Positions 9,401 to 18,534 of a stretch of 33,718 bases of DNA are shown here, one piece after another. The stretch comes from Bacteroidota bacterium (GTDB lineage Bacteria; Bacteroidota; Bacteroidia; 2-12-FULL-35-15). The notes beneath the pieces are model-generated. The model did no database searches. It was not told the DNA's origin and saw nothing but the letters and a program-made list of their open reading frames with translations. The position numbers and the translations under genes were made by a program. The DNA is taken from positions 1 through 33,718 of the forward strand of contig JAPLDC010000098.1 in the NCBI GenBank assembly GCA_026391935.1, in the 5' to 3' direction. The first letter of the stretch is position 1. Every line of letters begins with the position of its first letter.

Positions 9401-10331
9401 CATACTGAACTTCAGGATAAACGCTACACCTATAAATCAAGTCTGTCGCATTTTCTGCTAGCATCCTGAATTTTTCTTCGCTCTCTTTTATCTTTTTTTC
9501 GTTTGCTTTATACTTACTAATATCGCGGATAGAAGTAACGCGTGCTGGTTCTCCTTTATAAATAATTTCAGTTCCTAATAATTCAGCCCAAAACGCCTTC
9601 TTTCCTTTACGAAGCATTTGAACTTCATAGGGTGTTTCAATTTTGTTTTTTACATTCTCAAAAACGATCTTATGAAAATCGGGGTGAATAAATTTTAAAA
9701 TGGGTTGGTTAATCATTTCTTTGTCAGAATACTGAAATGTTTTTCGCAAGGCGTTATTTATTTCAACCACTTTCCCATCCTTATGTATTGCAATGCCTTC
9801 AAAAGCTGAATCGGAAAGTTTTTTAAATTTTTCTTCACTATTCTCCAGCGCTTTTTTTGTTACTACAACTTCTGTAATATCAACGATATCAATAATAGCC
9901 GCAACTACTTTTTTATTTTCAAAATGTGGTGTTACTCTAGAAGAATAAAATGCTTTTTGCCCTTTTTTGCCGGTACCGGAAATTTCATATTGTTGATATT
10001 TCCCTTTAGTAAATACAATATTCAGCGCCTTCTTAACGACCGAATGATATTCTTTCTCAATAAATTTATATGCTGACTGACCAATTATTTCGTTTCTTCT
10101 TGCACTATGAATAAGATCATTATTATCAATGATATTACCCTTTTTGTCAAGAACTAAAATAGTGTGTTCAGAATTTTTGAAATACGAATCCCATTTGGAA
10201 TCTTTTGGTGCGGATGTTTTTTTTACTTTTGCAGTAACCTCTTGCTTTTTTTGTTCCAACAAAAGAACCTTCCTCTGAAGTTTTTTCACTTCAGAAAGTA
10301 GCTGATTCTTCGTTTTTTTTGAGAGCGTCAT
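6453..10331 (-). CDS. Soluble eight-PAS sensor histidine kinase (HisKA_2 type)
   Basis: A 1292-residue kinase with no membrane segment, so it senses a cytoplasmic or diffusible signal. After an N-terminal coiled coil (residues about 1-40) I count eight PAS/PAC modules in tandem, most ending in a PAC-like motif such as ISRDVTAQK, FDIDEKKQY, VSRDISQLK or GHDVTEKK. The kinase core begins with a HisKA_2 dimerisation helix, LLKEVHHRVKNNLQV, whose first His (1095) is the expected phospho-acceptor. The HATPase domain follows, with NEIVSNALKYAF near 1199, DNGKGLP near 1231 and ESLGLQLV near 1254. It is 17 bp downstream of the MORN-repeat gene and 1 bp before the response regulator. The ligands of the PAS domains cannot be read from sequence. 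Confidence 0.92.
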   Translation of the reverse strand: MTLSKKTKNQLLSEVKKLQRKVLLLEQKKQEVTAKVKKTSAPKDSKWDSYFKNSEHTILVLDKKGNIIDNNDLIHSARRNEIIGQSAYKFIEKEYHSVVKKALNIVFTKGKYQQYEISGTGKKGQKAFYSSRVTPHFENKKVVAAIIDIVDITEVVVTKKALENSEEKFKKLSDSAFEGIAIHKDGKVVEINNALRKTFQYSDKEMINQPILKFIHPDFHKIVFENVKNKIETPYEVQMLRKGKKAFWAELLGTEIIYKGEPARVTSIRDISKYKANEKKIKESEEKFRMLAENATDLIYRCSVYPEVQYEYVSPSVKDITGYSAEDFYKDPFLGFKIIHPDDVPLLGESEKLLKSKAKVSNIKGPEIVVRWIKKDGSVIWTETRSKPVFDNNKRLIAIEGISRDVTAQKLSEEKSKESEESHIHFLQEIPSGVIIYVDYIVVFANKAAFEIFGIKERTIENVSNLNINNYILPKYHKEIADRAKRVLNGEMLHFFEIEVKTPAGEILDLEIKSKLVFHNGKKGIQTIFNNISQRKNTDRVLKESERALSSLMNNLPGMAYRCDNDKNWTMRFVSKGFKELTGYDPKDVVDNKTMSFAEITHPDDAPFLKEEIQKALKNRLPYEFEYRIIKSSGETKWVLEKGEGVFSEEGKLLFLEGFVFDIDEKKQYESELKQSGENYKNLVDKSPDGIFIFNPTDGKIIFANPSAFGIVEINSSEDLKNKTVLDFILPEFQEEVKGRMRANYPPESRAFRETTVKTAKGNLVELELQAEHVNYNGAAAIQVTMHKIGIEKQLAKEQLRAQIAEETNVLLEQEITARKVIQLKLLESQKYTRLIINGSIDMICASDRKGLITEFNQAAQATFGYTVNEVLGKHVSMLYEDPKERIKITEDELFKNGVYAGEVTNVRKNGEKFISYLSASILKNDEGELIGAMGVSRDISQLKKADETLRTQSAKFNAIIESSSHVIWTVDKNICLTTFNQNYDKQLIKRYGIRANVGLSMISGDSVSSQEHNNFWIKKYERAFAGEPQYFETQFVEKDGHESWSEIYLNPISDESGFVIEVSGIGHDVTEKKISEERIRQSLQEKEILLKEVHHRVKNNLQVISSILNLQSSYVKDEGTLDILKESQNRIKSMAFIHESLYQTKDFSSINFTEYVVNLSQNLLHSYSNFDNEIKLNLDIQNVFLNLDLAIPCGLIINEIVSNALKYAFVENSRDGEITIKMQVIDDDLVLNIGDNGKGLPADLDFRNTESLGLQLVVTLTDQLSGTIELNVEKGTNYCIKFKQNQIKNRI

Positions 10332-10348
10332 TAACTATAATCGTTCTG

Positions 10349-11794
10349 TTATTTTATACTAGGCTCTGATGTTGATGTTTCGGGAAGCACCTTAATTCCG
10401 TCAAACCTAATTTCAATATCGTTTTTATAAAGTATTGTCAAAAATAAAAATCCCGCCTCATCATAATACTTCCATTCTCCCTCTTTTAATCCACCTAAAT
10501 ATTTTCCTGTTTGTCGCTCTTTGCCATTCAGGTAATAATATATTTGCATTCCATCTGGAACACCATCAATAAATTTACCTACAAAACGAAGCTTGCCATT
10601 TTCTGTAAAATAGTGCTTCCATTCGCCTTCCCTTTGATCGTTCTTAAAATTTCCTTCTTCTTTGTATTCCTGCAATTCCAATATCCACGGGCCTTCTTTT
10701 AAGCCATCGATAAAATCTCCTTTTGTTATTACTTTCCCGGAATCACAATATTCTATCATCGTTCCATCTTGCAGATCGTTGCGATAATTTTCTTCCCGTA
10801 ATAAATTTCCACTTTCGTAATACCACTTCCATGGACCTTGAGCTCTGCCTTTCTTATCGTATTTCCCAATTTGTTCAACTTTTTTATTTGGATGATAAAA
10901 TATCCAGTCGCCAATTCTTTTACCGTTTAAATATTCTCCTTTTGATTTTAATTCACCATTGGGATGAAATTCTTTCCAAGGTCCCTGTTGTCGACCGGCA
11001 GTATCCAATATCCCTTCACCCGTTAAAACTCCATCAACATAAACTTTAGCGTCTATTACATTCCCGTCAGGAGAAAACTCACGATGAATTCCTTCTGCTA
11101 CGCCATCCCGATAAGTACCTGTAAATTTAACAACGCCTGATTCGTAGTAGGCTGTTTTTACATCTAATTTTGCCAGTTCCGGAGCATTTGTCTGGATAAC
11201 ACCGTTTATATATTTTGTAGTATTTAACAAGCTTCCATTGGGTCCATATTCTTTAAAGTAGCCGTTCATCTTATCATCAGAAAAGTTTACCTCGTTTTTC
11301 ACGATTCCAGATCTATAAAACTCTTTCCACATTCCTTGCTTTAAACCTGCACCATCTCTACGGTTCACCTTTTCTTCCCGTTGAATAAAACCCATTTTAT
11401 ATTGCGTGATTGTAATGACGGTGCTATCTATAGATAGCTCGTATCCTTGCCCCTCTTCTTTTCCGGCAACGAAAGGAATAACCTGTTTCACTTTAACAGA
11501 ACCCAAAGTAGAGTCAGCAAGTTTTACAGGCTTATGAAAAATAGTCGTGTTTCCTTGTTTAACATCATTTTCAAAGCTTTCGGAAACAATGATGTTGCCC
11601 TCTTTTGTATCGTATGTATTCTTTAAACCGGTTTTTTTTCCCTCTTTGTAATTAAACACAAAAGCCAACTTTCCTTGTTCACTATAAAATTTCCATACAC
11701 TATCCAACTGGAAATTTTTCCTGTTACCTTCTGATTTTAATACTCCTGTTTGGGAATATGTTTTCCAGTAGCCGTCTGGTTTACCATCGCGCAT
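10349..11794 (-). CDS. MORN-repeat (YwqK-like) protein, apparently missing its N-terminus
   Basis: A 481-residue protein made of about 14 MORN_2-type repeats with the pattern GxW..Y...G.l...g.y..G, for example QGPWKEFHPNGELKSKGEYL and EGEWKHYFTENGKLRFVG. Similar Bacteroidota proteins are exported, and some are annotated as YwqK family antitoxins, although no toxin partner is seen here. The reading frame opens just after a TAA, four codons before the ATG at 11794, and enters directly into a repeat (GPMRDGKPDGYWKTY) with no signal peptide. Homologues as I recall them have a signal peptide and a preceding repeat. A 5' deletion or a frameshift near the T5A5 run at 11801-11810 is plausible. The gene is 74 bp after the OmpA-family gene and 17 bp before the kinase. 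Confidence 0.75.
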   Translation of the reverse strand: MRDGKPDGYWKTYSQTGVLKSEGNRKNFQLDSVWKFYSEQGKLAFVFNYKEGKKTGLKNTYDTKEGNIIVSESFENDVKQGNTTIFHKPVKLADSTLGSVKVKQVIPFVAGKEEGQGYELSIDSTVITITQYKMGFIQREEKVNRRDGAGLKQGMWKEFYRSGIVKNEVNFSDDKMNGYFKEYGPNGSLLNTTKYINGVIQTNAPELAKLDVKTAYYESGVVKFTGTYRDGVAEGIHREFSPDGNVIDAKVYVDGVLTGEGILDTAGRQQGPWKEFHPNGELKSKGEYLNGKRIGDWIFYHPNKKVEQIGKYDKKGRAQGPWKWYYESGNLLREENYRNDLQDGTMIEYCDSGKVITKGDFIDGLKEGPWILELQEYKEEGNFKNDQREGEWKHYFTENGKLRFVGKFIDGVPDGMQIYYYLNGKERQTGKYLGGLKEGEWKYYDEAGFLFLTILYKNDIEIRFDGIKVLPETSTSEPSIK

Positions 11795-11868
11795 TGGCCC
11801 TTTTTAAAAAGAAAAAATGCCGTGAATTATTATTACGGTGCAATTACAAATGATTCCGAAAAAAACAA

Positions 11869-13872
11869 TTACTCTTTGTTTGAAGAAAACGTTGAAATAG
11901 CTATAATCTGGATCTTTCGCTCCAAAGCTGCTGCAGGATTATAAATGGAGTTTTTTGTGTCGTAATAGTCGTCGCTCACATTTGGCCGGGCCTTTAGCTC
12001 ACCAATATCTTCATTAAAAAAGGTGATCTTCCCTTCTTCCGGATTCGGATTGTCAATATATTTTACAAGAATGCCGCCTTGATATTCAATAAAATAATTC
12101 CTTAAACTTGATATTCTTCTTTTAGCAAGATTGACGTTATAATCTGTGGAAGCAAGCGGGCTGCAATAACCTTTCATGGTAATTGTCACTTTTTCATTGT
12201 CCTTCAACACCTTTACTAATAGTTGTGCAAATTTATCCAGGTCCTGCATTCCTGCATCTACAGAGTCTTCAAACAAGTTATCGATGTCTCCATATGCTCT
12301 TTCAATGTCGCCACCTTTTGCTCCTTTTGAATATTCCTTTTTATACAATTCATGCATAGCAGAATAATCCTCATATGTTTTTCTGTAATTCTTTGTTGTT
12401 GTGATCGCCAGTGTTTTTTTGTCCGGCTCATCATTGTGAAAATATAAGGTAAGCGGCACAAGCAATTTCATCTGGGTAACAAAAACCTGGGTGCTGTCAA
12501 CCTTTTTAGGCGGCTCTTCTATCTTTGGAAGCTTCACCATATAAATATCATTGCAACAACTTTCTTTTTCCTCGAAGAAAGAGCCTGTGCGGTTAGAGGA
12601 AATAAATGCTTCTGTTTTTTTTGAATTGATAGAAAAATAAATGTCGTTGAAATTACTGTTAAATGGCAATCCCAGATTTTTAGGTTCTCCAAGTTCGTTG
12701 TTTTTGAAATCGCTTTTAAAAATATCGAAGCCTCCCAATCCTTTGTGCCAATTAGAACTAAAAAACAATTCCTGGCAAGGTTTGCAATAAAACGGTGTGA
12801 TCTCATCATCAATAGAATTAACCTTTTTCCCCGCATTTATTGCTTTACCATACGATCCGTCCTTATTAATTTTGCTGTACCAAATATCCATTTTGCCTTC
12901 TCCGCCGGGACGATTTGAAGCAAAGAACAACACCTCTTCATCTCCTAAAAATCCGATTGCGGGTTGTGTATTTGTATAATTTTTGACATTTATTTCAGGG
13001 GGCAATTTTTGCAAAGTACTCCATTGACCATTCTTAAAATCAGAAGAATAAATTTCACAATTAAAATCCATTGAATTTTTTTGAACACATCGTGTAATAA
13101 AAACTTTTGTAAAATCCGCATTAAACGCTGTATTCGCATTATGAACACCCTGATGATTAAAAAGTGTATCTAACTCAACAACTTTTTTCCATTTTATAGA
13201 ATCCTGAATTGAAGTATAAATTTTATTGTAATTAACGCTGTGTTTTTTATCGCGATCTTTTCCATCGCGCAAAGAAGAAAAATATAAAAGGCTATCTACT
13301 TGTATAGGCGCATATTCAGAAACCTTGCTGTTTACAGTACTATCCAGATGTATGATGCTAACACTTTTATCCGGACTCGCCATTAAAAGTTGAGCGAAGT
13401 CACAAGCAGCAACTTCCTGAATTGCCTTTTTTACAAAATAATTGTCCTTCTTTTTTTTGTTCTTCTTTGCATATTTGTCGAACATCTTTTTTGCATCCTT
13501 ATAATTTCCCCTGTTCTTCTTAATTGTCGCCAACCAAAAGGAGCACTCAGGATAAAGTTTTCCCATCGCATCTTTCTTGATTACCTTGGAATACCAGTGT
13601 TCTGCAATCGCGTAATCAAAGTTTAAACGACTTGCTTCTGCGTATTTATATTGAAGAGCAATGTCACTGGAATCTTGCAGAATGGCTTTATTGTAATATG
13701 CAGCAGCAGAAAAAAAATCATTATCAGCAAACGCTTTGTCCCCATCAGCAAGAAGCGCTTTTGTTTTTTGAGCGAAAATGGGAGCGCCGAGAAAAAAGAA
13801 ACATGCAACAAGGACACAAAGAGTTTTTGCATTCATAAAACGATTTCTTATAGTTTGCTTATCATATTTCAT
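11869..13872 (-). CDS. OmpA-family protein with TPR and PD40 propeller (PorE-like)
   Basis: A 667-residue envelope protein. The N-terminus has a signal peptide (MNAKTLCVLVACFFFLG, cleavage near FAQ). TPR-like helices follow to about residue 180 (DNDFFSAAAYYNKAILQ), then a WD40-like PD40 propeller (about 180-450, with FFASNRPGGEGKMDIWYSK and LFFSSNWHKGLGGFDIFKSD). The C-terminal OmpA-like peptidoglycan-binding domain includes ITMKGYCSPLASTDYNVNLA followed by KRRISSLRNYF. This order matches proteins that tie the T9SS outer-membrane machinery to the cell wall. It starts 3 bp after the PorP/SprF stop and is surely co-transcribed. The annotated ATG gives 12 extra residues before the signal peptide; the ATG at 13836 would give a more canonical one. 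Confidence 0.9.
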   Translation of the reverse strand: MKYDKQTIRNRFMNAKTLCVLVACFFFLGAPIFAQKTKALLADGDKAFADNDFFSAAAYYNKAILQDSSDIALQYKYAEASRLNFDYAIAEHWYSKVIKKDAMGKLYPECSFWLATIKKNRGNYKDAKKMFDKYAKKNKKKKDNYFVKKAIQEVAACDFAQLLMASPDKSVSIIHLDSTVNSKVSEYAPIQVDSLLYFSSLRDGKDRDKKHSVNYNKIYTSIQDSIKWKKVVELDTLFNHQGVHNANTAFNADFTKVFITRCVQKNSMDFNCEIYSSDFKNGQWSTLQKLPPEINVKNYTNTQPAIGFLGDEEVLFFASNRPGGEGKMDIWYSKINKDGSYGKAINAGKKVNSIDDEITPFYCKPCQELFFSSNWHKGLGGFDIFKSDFKNNELGEPKNLGLPFNSNFNDIYFSINSKKTEAFISSNRTGSFFEEKESCCNDIYMVKLPKIEEPPKKVDSTQVFVTQMKLLVPLTLYFHNDEPDKKTLAITTTKNYRKTYEDYSAMHELYKKEYSKGAKGGDIERAYGDIDNLFEDSVDAGMQDLDKFAQLLVKVLKDNEKVTITMKGYCSPLASTDYNVNLAKRRISSLRNYFIEYQGGILVKYIDNPNPEEGKITFFNEDIGELKARPNVSDDYYDTKNSIYNPAAALERKIQIIAISTFSSNKE

Positions 13873-13875
13873 ACG

Positions 13876-14892
13876 CTACATGTAAATTGGGCAAACTCGT
13901 TTTTTAGCAATAAAAGGGGTAACTTTTTTGAGGATATAGATCACAGAAATTTCAAAACCTCCTCTGTGATTTGTTGCTGCAATCAGCTTTGACGTGTTCA
14001 CGTCATAACTCACTCCGACATTAAAATTCATATAATCCATATTCGCAACCAAAATAAATGCATCTTTCATACGATAAAATCCACCAAGAGAAACAGCGGT
14101 TGTCATGCCATCAACAGGCCTCAAATGATATTTTCCAAAAATCCCGACAACAGTTTCCTGAAACTTTCCTTGGCGTTGATATAACACTGTTGGCAAAACA
14201 TCTAATTGTCCTGAAACTGGGAATTCGGCAACTCCACTTATGCAGGTTTTTACATCTAAACGAATTTCATCATTGTTAAAGAACGATTGTTTAGGCCTGT
14301 TCATATGCAAAGCAGACATACCAACATTTACTAGTGTGCGATTATTTTTTCTCCAAAGGTAGGCTAAGCCTCCACCAAGATCGAGGTAGGTAATTCTTGT
14401 TTTTGGAAAATTTTCACCACTCGGCAATGAGGCGTTGTAACTGTCTCCATCGTATTGGTTGTCGAACGTAAGTGCGGCAACGTTAAAGCTTTTTGAGGTA
14501 ATACCCGGTTGAAATCCAACAGAAATAAAGTGCGTAGAATCTTTGTTTAATTTTTTTACGTATGCTCCAGAGACAAAAATTTGTGTTGTTGTAAATTTCG
14601 AATCTCCTGATTTATCTGTGTTAATAACCAATCCAAGAGCAGGGACATCGTTCTCTAGTTTGGTTTTCAGACGGGTATCTGTTGCTAAAGAAAAGGTTCT
14701 GTAAGGAACAGGGATCACCGACCATTGACTTCTGAAATTTCCAACAAACCTCCAATCACCATCAAACAAGCCTGTTTGAGCAGGATTAAGATTTTGTGGC
14801 GATGCATTGAATTGAGAATAATGAATATCCTGAGCGTGAATGAAATTCACACTAAAGACAATTAAAAATAATATGACCTTATTTTTTTTCAC
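13876..14892 (-). CDS. PorP/SprF family type IX secretion outer-membrane protein
   Basis: A 338-residue predicted beta-barrel of usual length for the family. The signal peptide (KKNKVILFLIVFSVNFIHAQ) precedes the diagnostic start of the mature protein, DIHYSQFNASPQNLNPAQTG, then FVGNFRSQW. Alternating polar and hydrophobic strands continue to the C-terminus. PorP/SprF proteins sit in the outer membrane, and many are encoded directly beside a protein with a type B T9SS C-terminal domain, whose export or anchoring they assist. Here that partner is 7 bp upstream and an OmpA-family protein is 3 bp downstream, the classic trio. Substrate specificity for the neighbouring cargo is inferred from this linkage. 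Confidence 0.94.
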   Translation of the reverse strand: MKKNKVILFLIVFSVNFIHAQDIHYSQFNASPQNLNPAQTGLFDGDWRFVGNFRSQWSVIPVPYRTFSLATDTRLKTKLENDVPALGLVINTDKSGDSKFTTTQIFVSGAYVKKLNKDSTHFISVGFQPGITSKSFNVAALTFDNQYDGDSYNASLPSGENFPKTRITYLDLGGGLAYLWRKNNRTLVNVGMSALHMNRPKQSFFNNDEIRLDVKTCISGVAEFPVSGQLDVLPTVLYQRQGKFQETVVGIFGKYHLRPVDGMTTAVSLGGFYRMKDAFILVANMDYMNFNVGVSYDVNTSKLIAATNHRGGFEISVIYILKKVTPFIAKKRVCPIYM

Positions 14893-14899
14893 CCTTCTT

Positions 14900-17800
14900 T
14901 TATCTGATCAATGTTGTATTTCCTTGCTTTTTCAGTTCATCGCCATTATAACATTTTACTGTTAAATACCATGCAAATACAGCGGGGTCAACCTTCATGC
15001 CTTTATAAACTCCACTCCAACCAACATTTTGATCTTTTGTTTCAAAAACCAATTCACCCCAACGATTATAAACTGCAAAATATAATTCGGAGATCATATT
15101 TCCTCTTACGTATAAAACATCATTTTGTCCGTCATTATTCGGAGTAAAAGTATTTGGCACAAAAACATCAGCAGGATTGCACTTCATCGATAAAACATAA
15201 ATCGTAATTGTTGCTGTTTTCGGACAACCCGATGAATCAATCACGGTCAAGGTATACGTTGTAGTGCTTGTCGGAGACGCTGTTGGATTGAATGAAGCGG
15301 GATCACTTAATCCGGTTGCAGGGCTCCACAAGATCGTTAGGGTCGTATCTGTGATCGCATGAATTATTGTTGAGCCTCCTTCGAAAATACTGTCAGCATC
15401 CGCTGATGCAGAAATAGGAAATAGTGCCGGGTCAATAACTGTAACGGTTGTAGACAATGTCACAATACAAGTATCACCTAAAGAATTCACGGTTGAAATA
15501 TTCACGGTATAGGTGGTTGTAGCCAAAGGACTTGCAACAGGATTAGAAATAGTTGCGTTGTTTAAACTTGATGAAGGAGACCAACTATAGGCAAATCCTC
15601 CGGTAGCAGACAAAGGCGCACTTCCTCCGTCACAAATTATAGTATTTGGATTTATTGTTGTTCCCCCGGAATTGTCAAAGCTGAGTGAAGTTGTATCGGC
15701 ACACCCATTTGCATTGGTTGCAATTAGTGTTACCACATAGCTTCCTGATGAAGGATAAGTATGATTTGGATTTTGAAGGAAGGAAGATGCGCCATCACCA
15801 AAGTCCCATTGCCAAGAAGTTGGACTAATTGCAGAAGAATCTGTTAATAAAATATTATTAGAACAAGGAGGGCTAGCCAAGCCAAAATTTGCCGTAATTC
15901 CGGGATACACAGTTATCACTGTAAAGGCGGTGTCTGAAATTTTACAGGCATTATTATATAAGATCAAAGTAACTGTATACGTTCCGGGTGTTGGGAAAAC
16001 GTGTGTTGGATTATAGATCAATGATGTTGTGTCGCCTCCTCCAAAATTCCAAAGGTAGGTGCCGGTTGCAGAACTTTGATTACTGAAGGTAACAGAAAAA
16101 GGTGCGCACCCTGCTGCTGTATCAATTGTAAAATCAGCATTTACAGGAGGTACTTGAAAATCAAATTTAAATGTTCCGTTATTACAATTTGTAGCATGAT
16201 TAACATTAGCTCCTGTGTTTGGCCAAGAACCGGGTGTTACAGGAAAATCATCGTTACCGCCACATCCAGCACAAACGGATTGATAGATTATTCCTTTTTT
16301 ATCAAATCGGCTGGTGCCTCCATCCACATGTTCCCAACTAGTTCCTCCACCAAAATAAGTGGCATAAACAAGGGCCGATGCATCTGCAGAAAGAACGATC
16401 AAATAAAAATTATGACCATCGGTGGTGGGTTGAATTGCATCCGCTGTTAATGGCATTCCGGAAGTATAGGTAACAGGTGGAACAATTTTTCCGCCCCAAC
16501 CGGAGACATAAATATTTTTACAATCATCCACCAAAAAGGCAGATGGAGATATGTTTGGCGTTCCGCTGCCATTTCCAAAAACAGTTGAAAAACCAAGTAT
16601 TGTAAGCTTTGAGTTCATTCTTGTGATAAACTGCCCGCTATTTGCATTACTGTAAACACCTGCCGTAACAGGCATCAATCCTTCTGTTTGGCCTACAACA
16701 TAAATATTACTGTCCTTATCGATCTGAATAAAATAACATTGGTCGTAGGCTGGTGTCCCCCAATAAGTAGAAGCAAGAAGCGCTGTCCCATCCTTTTTTA
16801 TTTTTGCGATATATCCATCAGCTTTCCCACCTTGATAGGTTGTGTGAAGCACTCCCGGGGTTGAAGGAAAATTATTACTTCTTGTTCCTCCTGTTATGTA
16901 TACGTTTAATGAGTCGTCAAGAGCCAACGCGTATCCGGCATCATTATCTGTTCCACCAAGATAGGTGCTCCAAAGTAAAACAGAAAAATCACTGTTAAAT
17001 TTAAACGCGACTGCATCTTGTTCTCCACCCATTGTATTATCGAAACCATTTACTATTGGAAAATTACCTGATCTTGTAGAGCTTGCTATGTAGGCATTTC
17101 CAGCAGCATCAACATTGATCTCTCCGCGATATTGATCACCATAATTATATTGTAAAGAATCGGCAGGAAACTCATAGGTTGTTCCCGAAAAAAGGACACT
17201 GTCATTATTCACATTTACACCGTCATTCATTGTCCCGCCAATATAGGTGGAAGCCATTAATGTGGTTCCTGTTGGATTAAACTTCGCGACATAAATATCT
17301 GTTCCATTATCGAAAAAAGAGCCGTTATAAATAAAGTGCAGCAATATTCCGCCATTAAAAGTTGTGTCATATGCTGTCGGAGTAACAGGAAAATCTGAGG
17401 AACCGGTTGCTCCATAAAGTAAAAGGTTTTCAGAATTATCCACCACTAAACTAGTTACAATTTCTGTTCCTGTAGCACCTCCGATATAAGTAGAATATTG
17501 CAAAAATGTTCCCGAGGAATCGTATTTTGTAATTACCACATCTGTTCTGCCATAAGCTGTTGCGCCATTAAAGGTCATATCAAACGCACCAAGAGTAGTT
17601 GGAAAACCAATATCAAAACAAGTGCCTCCCGAATACAGATCGCCCTCTGCATCATAAGTCGCTGTCATTCCAAAATTATCCGCTGTTGAGCCCGAAGAAC
17701 AAGCAAACACAAGGATCGGATCAATAATAAGCTCTACATTTTTGTTATATCCTTCAGGGAACCGGAAAGTTATAGTATTGCTTTTCAAAACAAATTCGCA

Positions 17801-18463
17801 AGGCACCTCTACCTCATACCCGTCAATATACTGATATGCGAAGGGCTTCTGCTCCACCATTTCGTTGACGCTTGTCCGTAACTGAAGGTTTCCTTTTTCG
17901 ATGTTTATTTTATCAAGCCCTTCATAAAAAAGGGAGATGTCTTTGGGATTTGCATTGGGTGCGACAATCAAATTATACTTCACACTATTTTGCATTCCTA
18001 ACACCTGAAGATCAATTCCTGCATATAGCTGTTTGTAATTTACTTCTCTGAAATTTTTCGCATTCCCCGCCCACCTGTTTTTGTCTTTTCCAATAAAATA
18101 ATTACAATAATCCGGGGTTAACTGTTTCGATGAGGTTTGAACAGATGCCGAAGCATTTATAAAAGTCATACGAAAAGCGTGTGAGCGAACTGGCTCACCA
18201 AGATTTTTTTTGTTTCTTCCTAAGTGGTTGTTACGAAGCGTTTCTTTGTCGTAAAAATTATACGTAAACGCATTTTTTTGAAGGAACATAGCACCTCCAT
18301 CCAACTGGGCACGATAGAGTATTTTACTATCCCATTGCTTTTTATTTTCAGTAAACTTTATTGCACTTTGAGATTCATTGCTTTTGAGATGCTGAGCAGA
18401 TGCATGAAAAAAAAACAGGCACAGAAAAAGAAAAGTATAATGTTTTTTATCTGTGAATGTCAT
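14900..18463 (-). CDS. Large secreted T9SS type B cargo with SBBP and PKD repeats
   Basis: A 1187-residue protein destined for the cell surface. The signal peptide ends near HASAQ. Residues about 30-255 form the domain that precedes SBBP propellers in Bacteroidota (KFTENKKQWDSKILYRAQ). A beta-propeller of SBBP repeats follows to about 760, with recurrent phrases such as STYIGG and YLGGTDNDAGYALALD. Two PKD domains lie near 771-940 (LWNFGGGDTTS, WQWDFGDGASS), then a further beta-rich region, and the gliding-motility/type B T9SS C-terminal domain from about 1100 (FTPNNDGQNDVLYVRG, YNRWGELVFET, ending TTLIR). Proteins of this build act as adhesins or extracellular scaffolds. The PorP/SprF gene 7 bp downstream is its likely dedicated partner. 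The exact ligand is unknown. Confidence 0.93.
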   Translation of the reverse strand: MTFTDKKHYTFLFLCLFFFHASAQHLKSNESQSAIKFTENKKQWDSKILYRAQLDGGAMFLQKNAFTYNFYDKETLRNNHLGRNKKNLGEPVRSHAFRMTFINASASVQTSSKQLTPDYCNYFIGKDKNRWAGNAKNFREVNYKQLYAGIDLQVLGMQNSVKYNLIVAPNANPKDISLFYEGLDKINIEKGNLQLRTSVNEMVEQKPFAYQYIDGYEVEVPCEFVLKSNTITFRFPEGYNKNVELIIDPILVFACSSGSTADNFGMTATYDAEGDLYSGGTCFDIGFPTTLGAFDMTFNGATAYGRTDVVITKYDSSGTFLQYSTYIGGATGTEIVTSLVVDNSENLLLYGATGSSDFPVTPTAYDTTFNGGILLHFIYNGSFFDNGTDIYVAKFNPTGTTLMASTYIGGTMNDGVNVNNDSVLFSGTTYEFPADSLQYNYGDQYRGEINVDAAGNAYIASSTRSGNFPIVNGFDNTMGGEQDAVAFKFNSDFSVLLWSTYLGGTDNDAGYALALDDSLNVYITGGTRSNNFPSTPGVLHTTYQGGKADGYIAKIKKDGTALLASTYWGTPAYDQCYFIQIDKDSNIYVVGQTEGLMPVTAGVYSNANSGQFITRMNSKLTILGFSTVFGNGSGTPNISPSAFLVDDCKNIYVSGWGGKIVPPVTYTSGMPLTADAIQPTTDGHNFYLIVLSADASALVYATYFGGGTSWEHVDGGTSRFDKKGIIYQSVCAGCGGNDDFPVTPGSWPNTGANVNHATNCNNGTFKFDFQVPPVNADFTIDTAAGCAPFSVTFSNQSSATGTYLWNFGGGDTTSLIYNPTHVFPTPGTYTVTLILYNNACKISDTAFTVITVYPGITANFGLASPPCSNNILLTDSSAISPTSWQWDFGDGASSFLQNPNHTYPSSGSYVVTLIATNANGCADTTSLSFDNSGGTTINPNTIICDGGSAPLSATGGFAYSWSPSSSLNNATISNPVASPLATTTYTVNISTVNSLGDTCIVTLSTTVTVIDPALFPISASADADSIFEGGSTIIHAITDTTLTILWSPATGLSDPASFNPTASPTSTTTYTLTVIDSSGCPKTATITIYVLSMKCNPADVFVPNTFTPNNDGQNDVLYVRGNMISELYFAVYNRWGELVFETKDQNVGWSGVYKGMKVDPAVFAWYLTVKCYNGDELKKQGNTTLIR

Positions 18464-18534
18464 TTTAAGAGAGTCGTTATTATATTAATGCTCATGCTAC
18501 TATCAAAAATAAGAAATTTAATCTGTTTTTCAAG

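Noticed and set aside
10349..11794. Toxin-antitoxin system suggested by the YwqK antitoxin name
   Set aside because: MORN_2 repeats alone give this label, and no small toxin gene lies next to it. The context is T9SS and signalling genes.
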